This document shows positions 9,645 through 17,728 of a stretch of DNA of 43,203 nucleotides, piece by piece; position 1 is the first letter of the stretch; each line of letters starts with the position of its first letter. This stretch comes from Chloroflexota bacterium (lineage in GTDB: Bacteria > Chloroflexota > UBA11872): contig JAPOXD010000017.1 of the NCBI GenBank assembly GCA_026707285.1, forward strand, positions 1 to 43,203, given 5' to 3'. The notes under the pieces are model-generated. The model did not search any database. It had not been told where the DNA came from and worked only from the letters and a program-made list of their open reading frames with translations. A program made the translations under genes and the position numbers.

Positions 9645-9701
9645 CGCCGGGTCCGTTGGCGTCCTTGTCGGCGCCGGGTCGGAGGGAGAGGATGGTGCAC
9701 G

Positions 9702-9950
9702 ATGACGCCGCCGCTTCGTGTGCGTGTGCGACCCTACGCGGACCTTGCTCGCTACTTTCCGGGTACCGGCGCGGTGCGGGAGGTTGACGTGCCCGCGGGA
9801 GCCACGATCCAGGATCTGCTCGAACGCTTCGGCGTCGATGCCGAGCCGCGCCTCACGCTTGGCCTGAACGGCGAGTTGGCGGAGCGCGACGCCGCGCTGA
9901 CGGCCGGCGACCTTGTCGACATCCTCGTCCCGATGTCGGGCGGCGTGTAG
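9702..9950 (+). CDS. MoaD/ThiS-family sulfur carrier protein
   Basis: The 82-residue protein has the ubiquitin-like fold pattern of MoaD/ThiS: VRPYADLARYF at the start, VDVPAGATIQDLLERFGV in the middle and GDLVDILVPMSGGV at the end. MoaD carries sulfur as a thiocarboxylate on its terminal Gly-Gly and donates it to molybdopterin synthesis. Here a Val follows the Gly-Gly, so the tail would need trimming before activation, or the protein works differently. The aldehyde oxidoreductase gene starts two bases after its stop, so the two are certainly co-transcribed. That pairing is common for tungsten-type aldehyde oxidoreductases and suggests a carrier dedicated to their cofactor. Confidence 0.85.
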   Translation: MTPPLRVRVRPYADLARYFPGTGAVREVDVPAGATIQDLLERFGVDAEPRLTLGLNGELAERDAALTAGDLVDILVPMSGGV

Positions 9951-9952
9951 CC

Positions 9953-11818
9953 ATGGCGCCCTCCGCAGGCTCGGTGCGGCGGCGCTTCCTCCGCGTTGAT
10001 CTAACCACCGGCCGCGTGCGGGTCGAGCGGCCCGAGCCGGATTTCCTGCGGCTGCACATGGGCGGGCGCAACGTCATCGCCCACACGCTGCTTTCGGAGG
10101 TCCCACCGGGGATTGACGCGTTCGATCCCGAGAATCGCCTCGTGTTTGCGCTCGGTCCGATCACCGGCGTTTCCGTTCCCGGGGGCAGCCGGCACAGCGT
10201 GGGCGCCAAGTCGCCGCTCACCGGACTCTTCGGTGAGTCCGAGGCCGGCGGCTATTGGGGCGCCGAGCTCAAGCGGGCCGGCTGGGACGCCATCATCGTG
10301 CAGGGGCAGTCACGCCATCCCGTCTATCTCTGGATCCGCGAAGACGAGGTCGAGTTGCGCGACGCCCGTCCGCTGTGGGGCGAGCTGACCGGACCGGTGG
10401 AAGATCGCATCCGGGCGGAACTCGGCGACTCGCAAGTGCGCGTGGCCCAGATCGGTCCCGCCGGAGAGAACCTGGTGCGATTCGCCTGCATCGTCCACGA
10501 TCTCAACGAGGTGGCCGGCCGCACGGGCCTGGGCGCCGTGATGGGATCGAAGAACCTCAAGGCCATCGCCGTGCGCGGCACGCAGCCGGTGACCGCAGCC
10601 GACCCTCGGGCGATTGCCGAGGTGGCGCGCTGGGTGGCCCAGGAGACGCTCGCGCCGGGCGAGCCCCACCATCGCCTGCACACCTGGGGCACCGGCGCGA
10701 TGGTCAAATCCAAGCAGCTCGAGGGTCACCTCGCGGCGCACAACTTCCGCGAGGGCCGGCTGCCGGGCGGCGACCAGGTGGACGCCCTGGCCATCCAGGA
10801 GCTCACCGAGCACGAGATGGATCGCTGCTATGCGTGCTCCGTGCGCTGCAAGAAGCGCGTCAAAGTCAGGCGACCGGACCTCGAGGTCGATCCCAAATAC
10901 GGCGGTCCCGAGTACGAAACGATGGCGGCCATCGGACCCAACACCGGCGTGGTCGACGTGATGGCCGTTTGCAAGGGCCATGAAATGCTCAACGCGCTGG
11001 GAATGGACAGCATTTCATGCGGCGCGACGATCGCGTGGGCCATGGAGATGGTCGAGCTCGGCCTGATGGACGAGCACCGGCTCAACGGCGAAACGCTGCG
11101 CTTCGGGTCCGCAGACGATCTGCTGCGAGTGATTGGCAAAATCGCCCGCCGTGAGGGAGTGGGCGACCTCTTGGCCGAGGGCTCGCTGCGGGCGGCGCGC
11201 ACCCTGGGGGCGGAGGCCGAGGCGCGCGTCGTCCACGTCAAGGGGCTCGAGGTCGCCATGCACGATCCCCGCGCGATGCCGGAGATGCGCCGCAACTACC
11301 CGGTCACCCCGACCGGCGGCGACCACACCGGCGCGGCGGGCAAACGGTCGGGGCTTCGCAATACGGTTGGCCTGTGCCATTTCCTGCAGTACGACGAGGC
11401 CACGACCTTGACGCTGCTGAACGCGGCCACGGGCTGGGAGGTCTCACCGGACGAGCTGCACGCGACCTTCGAGCGCGGCGTCACCATGGCGCGGCTCTTC
11501 AACCTGCGGGAAGGGCTGACGCCGGAAGACGACCGCCTCCCGGACCGCCTGCACCAGCCGTTGCGACACGGGCCGCTGCGCGACCGTCGGCTCAGCCGCG
11601 ACACCGTCAGGGATGAGGTGCGGGCCTACTATCGCGACCACGGGTGGCACCCGGTAACCGGGCGCCCTTATGCCGACACTATCGAATACCTTGGCCTCGG
11701 CGCGGTTGCCGCGGCGGCGCAAGCCACGGAGTTCGTCGCGGAACGCCGCGAGCCGCTTCCGGCGGGAAGACAGCCTTACGCGCCACAGCCTGAGGAGAGC
11801 GGCGTCCTCGCCGAATAG
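9953..11818 (+). CDS. Aldehyde ferredoxin oxidoreductase family protein
   Basis: The 621-residue protein is a full-length member of the aldehyde ferredoxin oxidoreductase family. These enzymes hold a tungsten (or molybdenum) bis-pterin cofactor and one 4Fe-4S cluster and oxidise aldehydes or related compounds. The N-terminal half has GPITGVSVPGGSRHSVGAKSPLTGLFGESEAGGYWG, a pterin-binding signature. The cluster ligands are C292-x2-C295-x3-C299 (CYACSVRC) and a distant C475 in VGLC. The Pro/Arg-rich C-terminal tail is lineage-specific. The ATG start at 9953 lies two bases after the moaD-like stop. MoaC (24.0 kb) and MoeA (39.5 kb) in the same window could contribute to its cofactor. The substrate and electron partner cannot be determined from sequence. 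Confidence 0.93.
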   Translation: MAPSAGSVRRRFLRVDLTTGRVRVERPEPDFLRLHMGGRNVIAHTLLSEVPPGIDAFDPENRLVFALGPITGVSVPGGSRHSVGAKSPLTGLFGESEAGGYWGAELKRAGWDAIIVQGQSRHPVYLWIREDEVELRDARPLWGELTGPVEDRIRAELGDSQVRVAQIGPAGENLVRFACIVHDLNEVAGRTGLGAVMGSKNLKAIAVRGTQPVTAADPRAIAEVARWVAQETLAPGEPHHRLHTWGTGAMVKSKQLEGHLAAHNFREGRLPGGDQVDALAIQELTEHEMDRCYACSVRCKKRVKVRRPDLEVDPKYGGPEYETMAAIGPNTGVVDVMAVCKGHEMLNALGMDSISCGATIAWAMEMVELGLMDEHRLNGETLRFGSADDLLRVIGKIARREGVGDLLAEGSLRAARTLGAEAEARVVHVKGLEVAMHDPRAMPEMRRNYPVTPTGGDHTGAAGKRSGLRNTVGLCHFLQYDEATTLTLLNAATGWEVSPDELHATFERGVTMARLFNLREGLTPEDDRLPDRLHQPLRHGPLRDRRLSRDTVRDEVRAYYRDHGWHPVTGRPYADTIEYLGLGAVAAAAQATEFVAERREPLPAGRQPYAPQPEESGVLAE

Positions 11819-11834
11819 ACCGCGCGGACGATGC

Positions 11835-12929
11835 CTAGTGGTGCACGGTGACCGGCGTGCCGTTCGCACAGAAGTCCCACGCCCACTGCGAGTCGTGCAG
11901 CCGCATGTTCACGCAACCGGCGCTATACACGCTGCCGAACGCGTCATGCCAGTAGGCGTAGTGAAACCCGATCCAGCTTTCGGTGAAGTATTGGACGTGC
12001 AGGACGTTGGGCACGTCGTACGTCTTGAACGTGCTGCCGTTGGAAATCAGCCGCGCGCGCTCGATCCGCCAGAAAATCTCGAAATCGCCGGGCGGCGTGA
12101 AGTCCGGCGGCAGCCCGGTTGATATCAACGCTTCGTAGACCGGCTGGTCATCCGCGAAGAAGGTGGTGACTTGCCGCGTGAGGTCGACTTCCGCCCGGCG
12201 CTTCCACGGATAAATCGTCCGTGTCGGCCAGTGCGCCGCGTCGTAGGGCGGGGCGACCACCGACTGTCTGACCGGGGCCGTGCTTATGCCGCGTGACTCG
12301 GCGACGTAGACGCCCACGGGATCCTGGACGAGGCCTTGAGACGTATCCCGCCAGATCGAGCGGCTGAAGGCCTGGCGCAACCCGCTGGTGGTCTCGGCGC
12401 CCCAAAGGACCGGGAAGCCAAACGCGAAAACGCCGCCGCTTTCGCGGAATGGCTCCCAAAACACAGGGTGGACTCCTCGATTCGTCTGCGGAAACCACCA
12501 TCCGTAGTCGTGCGGTTGATCCGCCGACTCCTGTTGGAGCGCCCACGCGGTTCCCAGGTTGAGTGGGGTGACGCCGAGCGGATCGCGCGACCAGGCGTCG
12601 GTACGCAGCGCGCCGCGCTCGAAGTACTGGATCTGCTCGCGACCGTACGGCAGCGGCTCGGTGATCGGCCATCCGATCGACGTCTCGCGACCGTATTGCA
12701 GCCACCAGTCGAGGATGCGCCCGGCAATGTGGTGACCGGTTTCGGCGATGTAGACCTTGTGGGGCTGCGGCTCAAACGGCTCTTCGGCGCCGGCCGACGA
12801 CACAAGGCTGCCGGCTGCCATGGCGCCACTGCCGGCCGCTAGCGCAAGCAGGCGGCGTCGCCCAATTCGAGGACCCTGCGGCACGTCCGTCCACTCCTGC
12901 AAACTGCGCGGCTGGCCGATCATGGCCAT
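11835..12929 (-). CDS. L,D-transpeptidase (YkuD domain) with Tat-like signal
   Basis: The 364-residue protein starts with MAMIGQPRS and has an Arg-rich motif followed by a hydrophobic stretch (GRRRLLALAAGSGAMAAG), which looks like a Tat signal. The middle region (IGWPITEPLPYGREQIQYFERGAL) resembles segments seen in secreted proteins of this group. The C terminus is a YkuD catalytic domain with H323, S336-A-G-C339, V-N-M and the closing GTPVTVHH. L,D-transpeptidases cross-link or attach peptides on peptidoglycan, so the cell probably makes murein. The His of the usual S-H-G-C motif is Ala here, while the nucleophilic Cys is kept. It is tail to tail with the aldehyde oxidoreductase gene with a 16-base gap. 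Confidence 0.85.
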   Translation of the reverse strand: MAMIGQPRSLQEWTDVPQGPRIGRRRLLALAAGSGAMAAGSLVSSAGAEEPFEPQPHKVYIAETGHHIAGRILDWWLQYGRETSIGWPITEPLPYGREQIQYFERGALRTDAWSRDPLGVTPLNLGTAWALQQESADQPHDYGWWFPQTNRGVHPVFWEPFRESGGVFAFGFPVLWGAETTSGLRQAFSRSIWRDTSQGLVQDPVGVYVAESRGISTAPVRQSVVAPPYDAAHWPTRTIYPWKRRAEVDLTRQVTTFFADDQPVYEALISTGLPPDFTPPGDFEIFWRIERARLISNGSTFKTYDVPNVLHVQYFTESWIGFHYAYWHDAFGSVYSAGCVNMRLHDSQWAWDFCANGTPVTVHH

Positions 12930-12983
12930 AGCGGCGAAGCCCGGTGCAAAATGATAACAGGCCCCGCGAAGGACCGACTGCGA

Positions 12984-13829
12984 CTAGAACGGACGATACG
13001 GTCGGGCGCCGCTCTGGTATGCCCCGGCCAGCGAGTCGCGCGTGAAGTCCTCCGGCACGCGACCGTCCGCCACATAGCCGTAAAGCGCGGCCTTGAAGAT
13101 GCCCTCCAGCGCCGTCACGATCGCCAGGGCGAGTCCAACGGTTGCCACGCCCACCGCGATGCCCACCGGAAGACTCACGGCGGCCACCAAGATGGCGGGC
13201 AGGGCGCCGATCAGCGCGGCGATGAACCCAAGGATGCCGAAGCCGATGTTCGACGTGACCTGCTCGCCCCACGTGCGCTTGAACAGCGAACCCGAGCTTC
13301 GGATTGCGGCAATCGGTCCCAGCCCTTCCGCGACCACGATCGGTACGACGAAGTAGGTCAGATACGCCCAAACGCCACCGATCAGCGAGAGCACGATCTG
13401 TCCGAGCATGTTGTCGCGCGACTGACTGCGGAGCACCTGCAGGATCAAACCGACGGTGGCCGAAATGAGCGCCCATCCCAGGATCTGGGGGAGGCGCTTG
13501 TTCGCCATGCGCAGGCCGTCGCCGACCGTCGGGTCGCCGCCGGCGAGGCGAATCATCGCCGCTCCGATGAGCGCCGAATTGAAGTAGATGACGACGAACG
13601 CCAGCAGGAAGTAGGTCACGGCGAGGAGCACGATGTCCACTTCGGTGGCGCCGGTCCCGGACAGACGGTCCACGGTGCCAACGCCGGCCCCAACGCCCAT
13701 CATCAGCCCGGCCAGAATCACCAGGGCCACGGTCGACATCACGGGAAACAGCACCAGCTCCCGGTCCTTCTTCAGGACCGCCCAGCTCATCTTGATGAGC
13801 TCCCACGTGCGCCCAATGGTTTGGAACAT
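12984..13829 (-). CDS. DUF6159-like multi-pass membrane protein
   Basis: The 281-residue protein opens with MFQTIGRTWELIKMSWAVLKKDRELVLFPVMS, typical of the DUF6159 membrane family, whose function is unknown. About six hydrophobic segments follow, with a conserved-looking FKRTWGEQV loop between the central ones and a short charged tail. The start is ATG at 13827-13829. It is divergent from nothing nearby: the 33-residue gene upstream (13958-14059) runs in the same direction but a strong hairpin separates them, so it probably has its own promoter in 13830-13912. I can name no substrate. Confidence 0.75.
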   Translation of the reverse strand: MFQTIGRTWELIKMSWAVLKKDRELVLFPVMSTVALVILAGLMMGVGAGVGTVDRLSGTGATEVDIVLLAVTYFLLAFVVIYFNSALIGAAMIRLAGGDPTVGDGLRMANKRLPQILGWALISATVGLILQVLRSQSRDNMLGQIVLSLIGGVWAYLTYFVVPIVVAEGLGPIAAIRSSGSLFKRTWGEQVTSNIGFGILGFIAALIGALPAILVAAVSLPVGIAVGVATVGLALAIVTALEGIFKAALYGYVADGRVPEDFTRDSLAGAYQSGARPYRPF

Positions 13830-13912
13830 GTCTCAGCCCGCCGTGCGAATCAATTGACTAAGGATAAGACCTCCGCCTCGTCATGCGCGATTCGCTGCCG
13901 AAATGCAGCGGA

Positions 13913-13938
13913 CCCGGGCGGCGCGAACGCCACCCGGG
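13913..13938 (-). terminator. Strong hairpin after the 33-residue gene
   Basis: Eleven-base arms, CCCGGGCGGCG and CGCCACCCGGG, with one mismatch close a CGAA tetraloop, 19 bases beyond the stop of the small gene at 13958-14059. No U-run follows, so it may act as a rho-assisted terminator or as an RNA-stabilising hairpin. Confidence 0.55.
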
Positions 13939-13957
13939 CCAGCGGTCGTCGTTGCGC

Positions 13958-14059
13958 CTAGGCCGAGACCTCGGACGCCGATTCGCGACGCAGCCGATGC
14001 GTGACAAGCGCCGCCGCGGCCGCGATCGCCAGCACGAGCACCGCCACCTTCTTCTTCAC
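13958..14059 (-). CDS. Tiny single-span membrane protein (33 residues)
   Basis: A GTG start at 14057-14059 is preceded by an excellent ribosome site, GGAGG, six bases upstream. The product is VKKKVAVLVLAIAAAAALVT followed by HRLRRESASEVSA: three lysines, one hydrophobic helix of about 17 residues, then a basic and polar tail. It has the form of an N-in, single-span membrane peptide with a cytoplasmic or periplasmic tail. A strong hairpin lies just after the stop, so it appears to be a complete one-gene unit. It resembles in design, though not clearly in sequence, the 35-residue peptide at 42944-43051. No family is recognised and no function is proposed. Confidence 0.65.
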   Translation of the reverse strand: MKKKVAVLVLAIAAAAALVTHRLRRESASEVSA

Positions 14060-14225
14060 CGCACACCTCCATCGCCGAGCCGCCTGCCGTGGCGGCCAGC
14101 AGTCTCCGTCAACCCTACGCCCACGCGCGGCGCGGCACCGTGGCGAAGGGCACACACGCGCCGTCGTTTCGCGGCCGGGCGACCCGCTACGCTGCGCACG
14201 GCGGCCACCGCCCGGGGAGAACGGC

Positions 14226-15080
14226 ATGCGCGTTGGATCGGGTGACTTCACCTACGACTATGTAGACGGCTGGCTCAAGCTCCCGCCCGGCTGGAGCCTG
14301 GGCTGGATCGGCAGCATCGCCACGGACCGCCTGGGCCGGGTCTTCTGCTTCAATCGCGGCACGCATCCAATGACGGTGCTTGGCCGCGAAGGCGAAGTCA
14401 TCGGCCACTGGGGCGACGCTGAGCTCTGCTATGCCCACGGCGTCTTCTTGGACCGACACGAGCGGCTCTGGCTGACCGATCAGTTGGCGCACGTGGTCTG
14501 GATCTACGGCACCGACGGCACGTTGCATGGGCGCCTGGGCTATCCCTACGTGACCAGCGAGTCCGCCGGATTGTTCAACCAGCCCACGAATACCTTCGTC
14601 ACCGACGATGGCTCCATCTACGTGTCCGATGGCTACGGCGACACCAAGTGCCACCGGTTTGACGCCGCCGGCCGGCACGAACTCACCTGGGGCGAACCGG
14701 GGACGGGTCCGGGTCAATTCGCGCTGCCGCACGGCATCTGGGTGACGCAGGACGACCGGGTGCTGGTGGCCGATCGCGAGAACGACCGCGTCCAGGTCTT
14801 CGATCGCGATGGGGCCTACCTCACCGAATGGGGCGACATTCCGCTGCCAAGCGACTTCTACGTCGACGAGGAGCGAGGGGCGGTCTTTGTCACCGAGCTC
14901 AACCGCGGCGTCGCGGTGTTCGACCTCGACGGCAAGGTGATCACCCGCTGGGCCCAGGAACGCCAGCCCCCCGACCGGATCGGCGGGCCGCACGGCATCT
15001 GGGTGGACGACCAGGGCGCGATCTACGTGGGCGAAGTCGGCGCCGACAGCTACCTGCACAAGTGGGTACCCGCGCGCTAG
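14226..15080 (+). CDS. NHL-repeat beta-propeller protein
   Basis: The 284-residue protein consists of NHL-type repeats. Repeated signatures include LGRVFCFNRGTHPMTVLGREGEVIGHWG, AHGVFLDRHERLWLTDQ, PTNTFVTDDGSIYVSDGYGDTKCHRFDAAG, PHGIWVTQDDRVLVADRENDRVQVFDRDG and PHGIWVDDQGAIYVGEV. The fold resembles the lyase domain of peptidylglycine amidating enzyme, and many bacterial relatives are annotated that way without proof. I chose ATG 14226 because GGGGAG stands seven bases upstream and the frame before it shows no propeller sequence. No signal peptide is visible. It lies between the tiny gene (divergent) and the ABC exporter operon, 76 bases upstream of the latter in the same direction. Confidence 0.8.
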   Translation: MRVGSGDFTYDYVDGWLKLPPGWSLGWIGSIATDRLGRVFCFNRGTHPMTVLGREGEVIGHWGDAELCYAHGVFLDRHERLWLTDQLAHVVWIYGTDGTLHGRLGYPYVTSESAGLFNQPTNTFVTDDGSIYVSDGYGDTKCHRFDAAGRHELTWGEPGTGPGQFALPHGIWVTQDDRVLVADRENDRVQVFDRDGAYLTEWGDIPLPSDFYVDEERGAVFVTELNRGVAVFDLDGKVITRWAQERQPPDRIGGPHGIWVDDQGAIYVGEVGADSYLHKWVPAR

Positions 15081-15156
15081 CGCGCCGGAGCCTCGGCTGA
15101 CCGGCAAACCTGGCGTGAGGCGCTAGGCTCGGAAGTCGCCCGCGTCAGGAGCTTGC

Positions 15157-16140
15157 ATGTCCGCCGACATTCGTGTGCGCAACCTGGTCAAGCACTATCA
15201 GGTCGCTGATCGTGAGGGCGGCCTGCGTAAGTCCTTGCGCAGCGTCGTGCGACGCCGCCATCGGTCCGTGCGCGCCGTCGACGACATCACCTTCAACGTG
15301 CAGCCCGGCGAGATCGTCGGATTCCTCGGGCCCAACGGCGCGGGCAAAACCACGGCGCTGAAGCTGTTGAGCGGGCTGTTGCACCCGACCGACGGCGAGG
15401 CGACGGTGCTGGGCTTCATCCCGTGGGAACGCCGGCGCGAGTTCCTGTCGCAGATCACGCTCATCATGGGGCAGCGCCAGCAGCTTTACTGGGACCTGCC
15501 GGCCCTGGACACGTTTCTCGTCAACAAGGCCGTGTTCGGATTGCGGGACGCCGACTACCAGGAATCGCTGGGCCTGCTCGTCGATCTGCTGGATCTCGAC
15601 GAGATCCTCACCAAGCCGGTGCGCCAGCTCTCTCTTGGCGAGCGCATGAAAGCCGAGCTGGCGGCCGGCCTCTTGCACCGTCCGAGAGTCTTGTTTCTCG
15701 ACGAGCCGACCATTGGGCTCGACGTGACGATGCAGCAGCGCATCCGCGATTTCGTCACGCGCTACAACGCCACCACCGGCGCCACGATTCTGCTCACCAG
15801 CCACTACATGGCCGACGTGAACGCGCTGGCCGAACGCGTGGTGGTGATCGACCACGGAAAGCTGCTCTACGACGGCCCCCTCTCCGGCCTGATCGACCGC
15901 TACGCCCCCCACAAAACCATCACCCTGCGCCTGGAGCGTCCTGTGGAGCGCCGGGATGTGGCCGCCTTCGGCGAGGTTGTCGAGGCGGACGACCTGCAAG
16001 TCAGCGTGCGCACCGACAAGGCGCAGGCGGCCTCGGTGACGGCCCGCATGCTGGCGGAGTTGCCGGTAGCTGATCTGAGCGTCGAGGATCCGCCCCTGGA
16101 ATACGTCATCGACCAGGTCTTCCACCGGCGGGAGTCGTGA
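15157..16140 (+). CDS. ABC-2 type exporter, ATP-binding protein
   Basis: The 327-residue ATPase has Walker A GPNGAGKTT, signature LSLGERMK, Walker B VLFLDEPTIGLD and the switch His in TSHYM. Its C-terminal ~80 residues (ITLRLERPVERRDV...LEYVIDQVF) are the extension usual in ATPases of the daunorubicin/viologen-type ABC-2 exporters. AGGAG lies five bases before the ATG. Its stop overlaps the GTG start of the first permease (GTGA), so the genes are translationally coupled. The complex of one ATPase and two different permeases would export a lipid, drug or polysaccharide-like substrate; the sequence does not tell which. Confidence 0.92.
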   Translation: MSADIRVRNLVKHYQVADREGGLRKSLRSVVRRRHRSVRAVDDITFNVQPGEIVGFLGPNGAGKTTALKLLSGLLHPTDGEATVLGFIPWERRREFLSQITLIMGQRQQLYWDLPALDTFLVNKAVFGLRDADYQESLGLLVDLLDLDEILTKPVRQLSLGERMKAELAAGLLHRPRVLFLDEPTIGLDVTMQQRIRDFVTRYNATTGATILLTSHYMADVNALAERVVVIDHGKLLYDGPLSGLIDRYAPHKTITLRLERPVERRDVAAFGEVVEADDLQVSVRTDKAQAASVTARMLAELPVADLSVEDPPLEYVIDQVFHRRES

Positions 16141-16940
16141 TTCGCTCACGCACGTTGGCGGGCTTCGCGTCGCTGCTCCGAGCGGAGCTGGCGGACCTGT
16201 TCCAGTACCGCATCGAGATGTTCCTGTACGGCCTCTGGCAAGTGGTCAACCCCATCATCTACCTGGTCATTTGGTCCACCGTGGTCGGCAGCGGAGACAT
16301 TGCCGGCTACGACCGCGACGACTTCGTCCTCTACTACCTGGTGTTCATGGCCGTGTCGCACCTCACCCTGGCCATCGAGGTCTACACCATGGCGCCGAGC
16401 ATCCAGACCGGCCGGCTATCTCCGCACCTGCTGCGCCCGCTGCATCCGTTTTGGCGCGCGGGGGCGCTCAACATTGCCTATAAGGCTGTAAATCTGATGT
16501 TTCTGGTGCCCATCTGGGTTGGGCTGGCGCTGATTCTTCGCCCCGCCTTCGAGCCGGACTGGCTCGGGATTGCGCTCTTCCTGCCGTCCATGGTCATGGC
16601 GGCCTCGATCTCGTTCCTCATCGGCTCGTGCTTCGCCATGTTCGCGTTCTGGACCACACGCTCGATGTCGTTCTGGGACATCTGGATGAGCCTGACTCTC
16701 CTGCTCGGTGGCCAGGTTGCACCAGTCGCCGTGCTTCCGGGCGTGCTGCAGCAGGCCGCCGTGGTGCTGCCGATGCGCTATACGGTCGGCTTCCCCATCG
16801 AGGTGGCGCTGGGACGGGTGCAGGGCGCGGAGCTCGCCGCGGGACTGGCGATCCAGGCCGGATGGACCGTGGCCGCCGCGGCGGCATTTGTCGTGCTCTG
16901 GCGAGCCGGCGTCAAGCGCTATGGGGCGGTGGGCGCGTGA
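16137..16940 (+). CDS. ABC-2 type exporter, permease 1
   Basis: The 267-residue membrane protein has six predicted spans and begins at GTG 16137, overlapping the ATPase stop. The cytoplasmic N terminus (FASLLRAELADLFQYRIEMFLYGLWQVVNP) and the TGRLSPHLLRPLHPF coupling-helix region match permeases of two-permease ABC-2 exporters. The C-terminal segment VVLPMRYTVGFPIEVALGRV is also typical. It ends with another GTGA overlap into permease 2. The pair should form a heterodimer. Confidence 0.88.
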   Translation: MIRSRTLAGFASLLRAELADLFQYRIEMFLYGLWQVVNPIIYLVIWSTVVGSGDIAGYDRDDFVLYYLVFMAVSHLTLAIEVYTMAPSIQTGRLSPHLLRPLHPFWRAGALNIAYKAVNLMFLVPIWVGLALILRPAFEPDWLGIALFLPSMVMAASISFLIGSCFAMFAFWTTRSMSFWDIWMSLTLLLGGQVAPVAVLPGVLQQAAVVLPMRYTVGFPIEVALGRVQGAELAAGLAIQAGWTVAAAAAFVVLWRAGVKRYGAVGA

Positions 16941-17728
16941 TCGGGCGACTTGCCCGCATCGCGGGCGCCTACTTTCGCTCGGCGCTGCAGGAGGAGTTTG
17001 CCTACCGCGGCGACCTGTTCGGCAACGTGATCCGCAGCGTGCTCAATCTCGGAACGGCCATCGGCGGCGTGGCCGTGATCTTCAGCCACACCGAGACGCT
17101 GGGCGGATGGACCCTGGGACAGACGCTCTCGCTGCTGGGGATATTTGTGTTCGTCAACGGGTTCGTGGCGATGTTCATGTCGCCGAGCCTCAACCGGGTC
17201 GTGGAGGAAGTGCGCGAGGGGACGTTCGACTGCGTCCTCATGAAGCCGGTGCCGGCGCTCTTCTTGGCCAGCGCGCGGCGCTTTGCCGTCTGGCACGTCT
17301 CCGACATCGTGCTCGGGGCCATCGTCCTCGGCGTGGCGCTGGCCGGCCTCGACGTGCGCGCGTCCGGCTGGGGCGTGCTGCTGTTCGTGGCGCTGCTGGC
17401 CTGCGGCGTCGCCATCGTCTACGCCATCTGGCTGGCGCTGACCACGCTGGTGTTCTGGTTCGTGCGCGTGGCCAACGTCACGATGATCTTCAACCTGTTC
17501 TTCCAGACCGGCCGCTACCCCATCGAGGTCTACCCGTTCTGGCTGCGCCAGCTCCTGACGTTTGTGTTCCCGGTCGCGTTCGTCACCACGGTGCCGGCGC
17601 AGGCCGTGACCGGGCGCGACCCATCCTGGCTGGTATGGATCGCGCCCGTCATTGCGGTCGTCGCGGTGCTGGCGGCCACGCGATTCTGGCGCTTCGGCCT
17701 GAGCCGCTACACCAGCGCCTCGAGCTAA
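16937..17728 (+). CDS. ABC-2 type exporter, permease 2
   Basis: The 263-residue membrane protein begins at GTG 16937, overlapping the stop of permease 1; the longer open frame upstream is only an overlap artefact. It reads VIGRLARIAGAYFRSALQEEFAYRGDLFGNVIRS, with a second coupling segment REGTFDCVLMKPVPALFLASARRF, and about six membrane spans, as in the DUF990-type ABC-2 permeases. Its TAA stop overlaps the TAG stop of the convergent lipoprotein gene. A 23-base near-copy of its 3' end (17707-17729) occurs at 19750-19772, beside the second lipoprotein gene, as a relic of duplication. Confidence 0.85.
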   Translation: MIGRLARIAGAYFRSALQEEFAYRGDLFGNVIRSVLNLGTAIGGVAVIFSHTETLGGWTLGQTLSLLGIFVFVNGFVAMFMSPSLNRVVEEVREGTFDCVLMKPVPALFLASARRFAVWHVSDIVLGAIVLGVALAGLDVRASGWGVLLFVALLACGVAIVYAIWLALTTLVFWFVRVANVTMIFNLFFQTGRYPIEVYPFWLRQLLTFVFPVAFVTTVPAQAVTGRDPSWLVWIAPVIAVVAVLAATRFWRFGLSRYTSASS

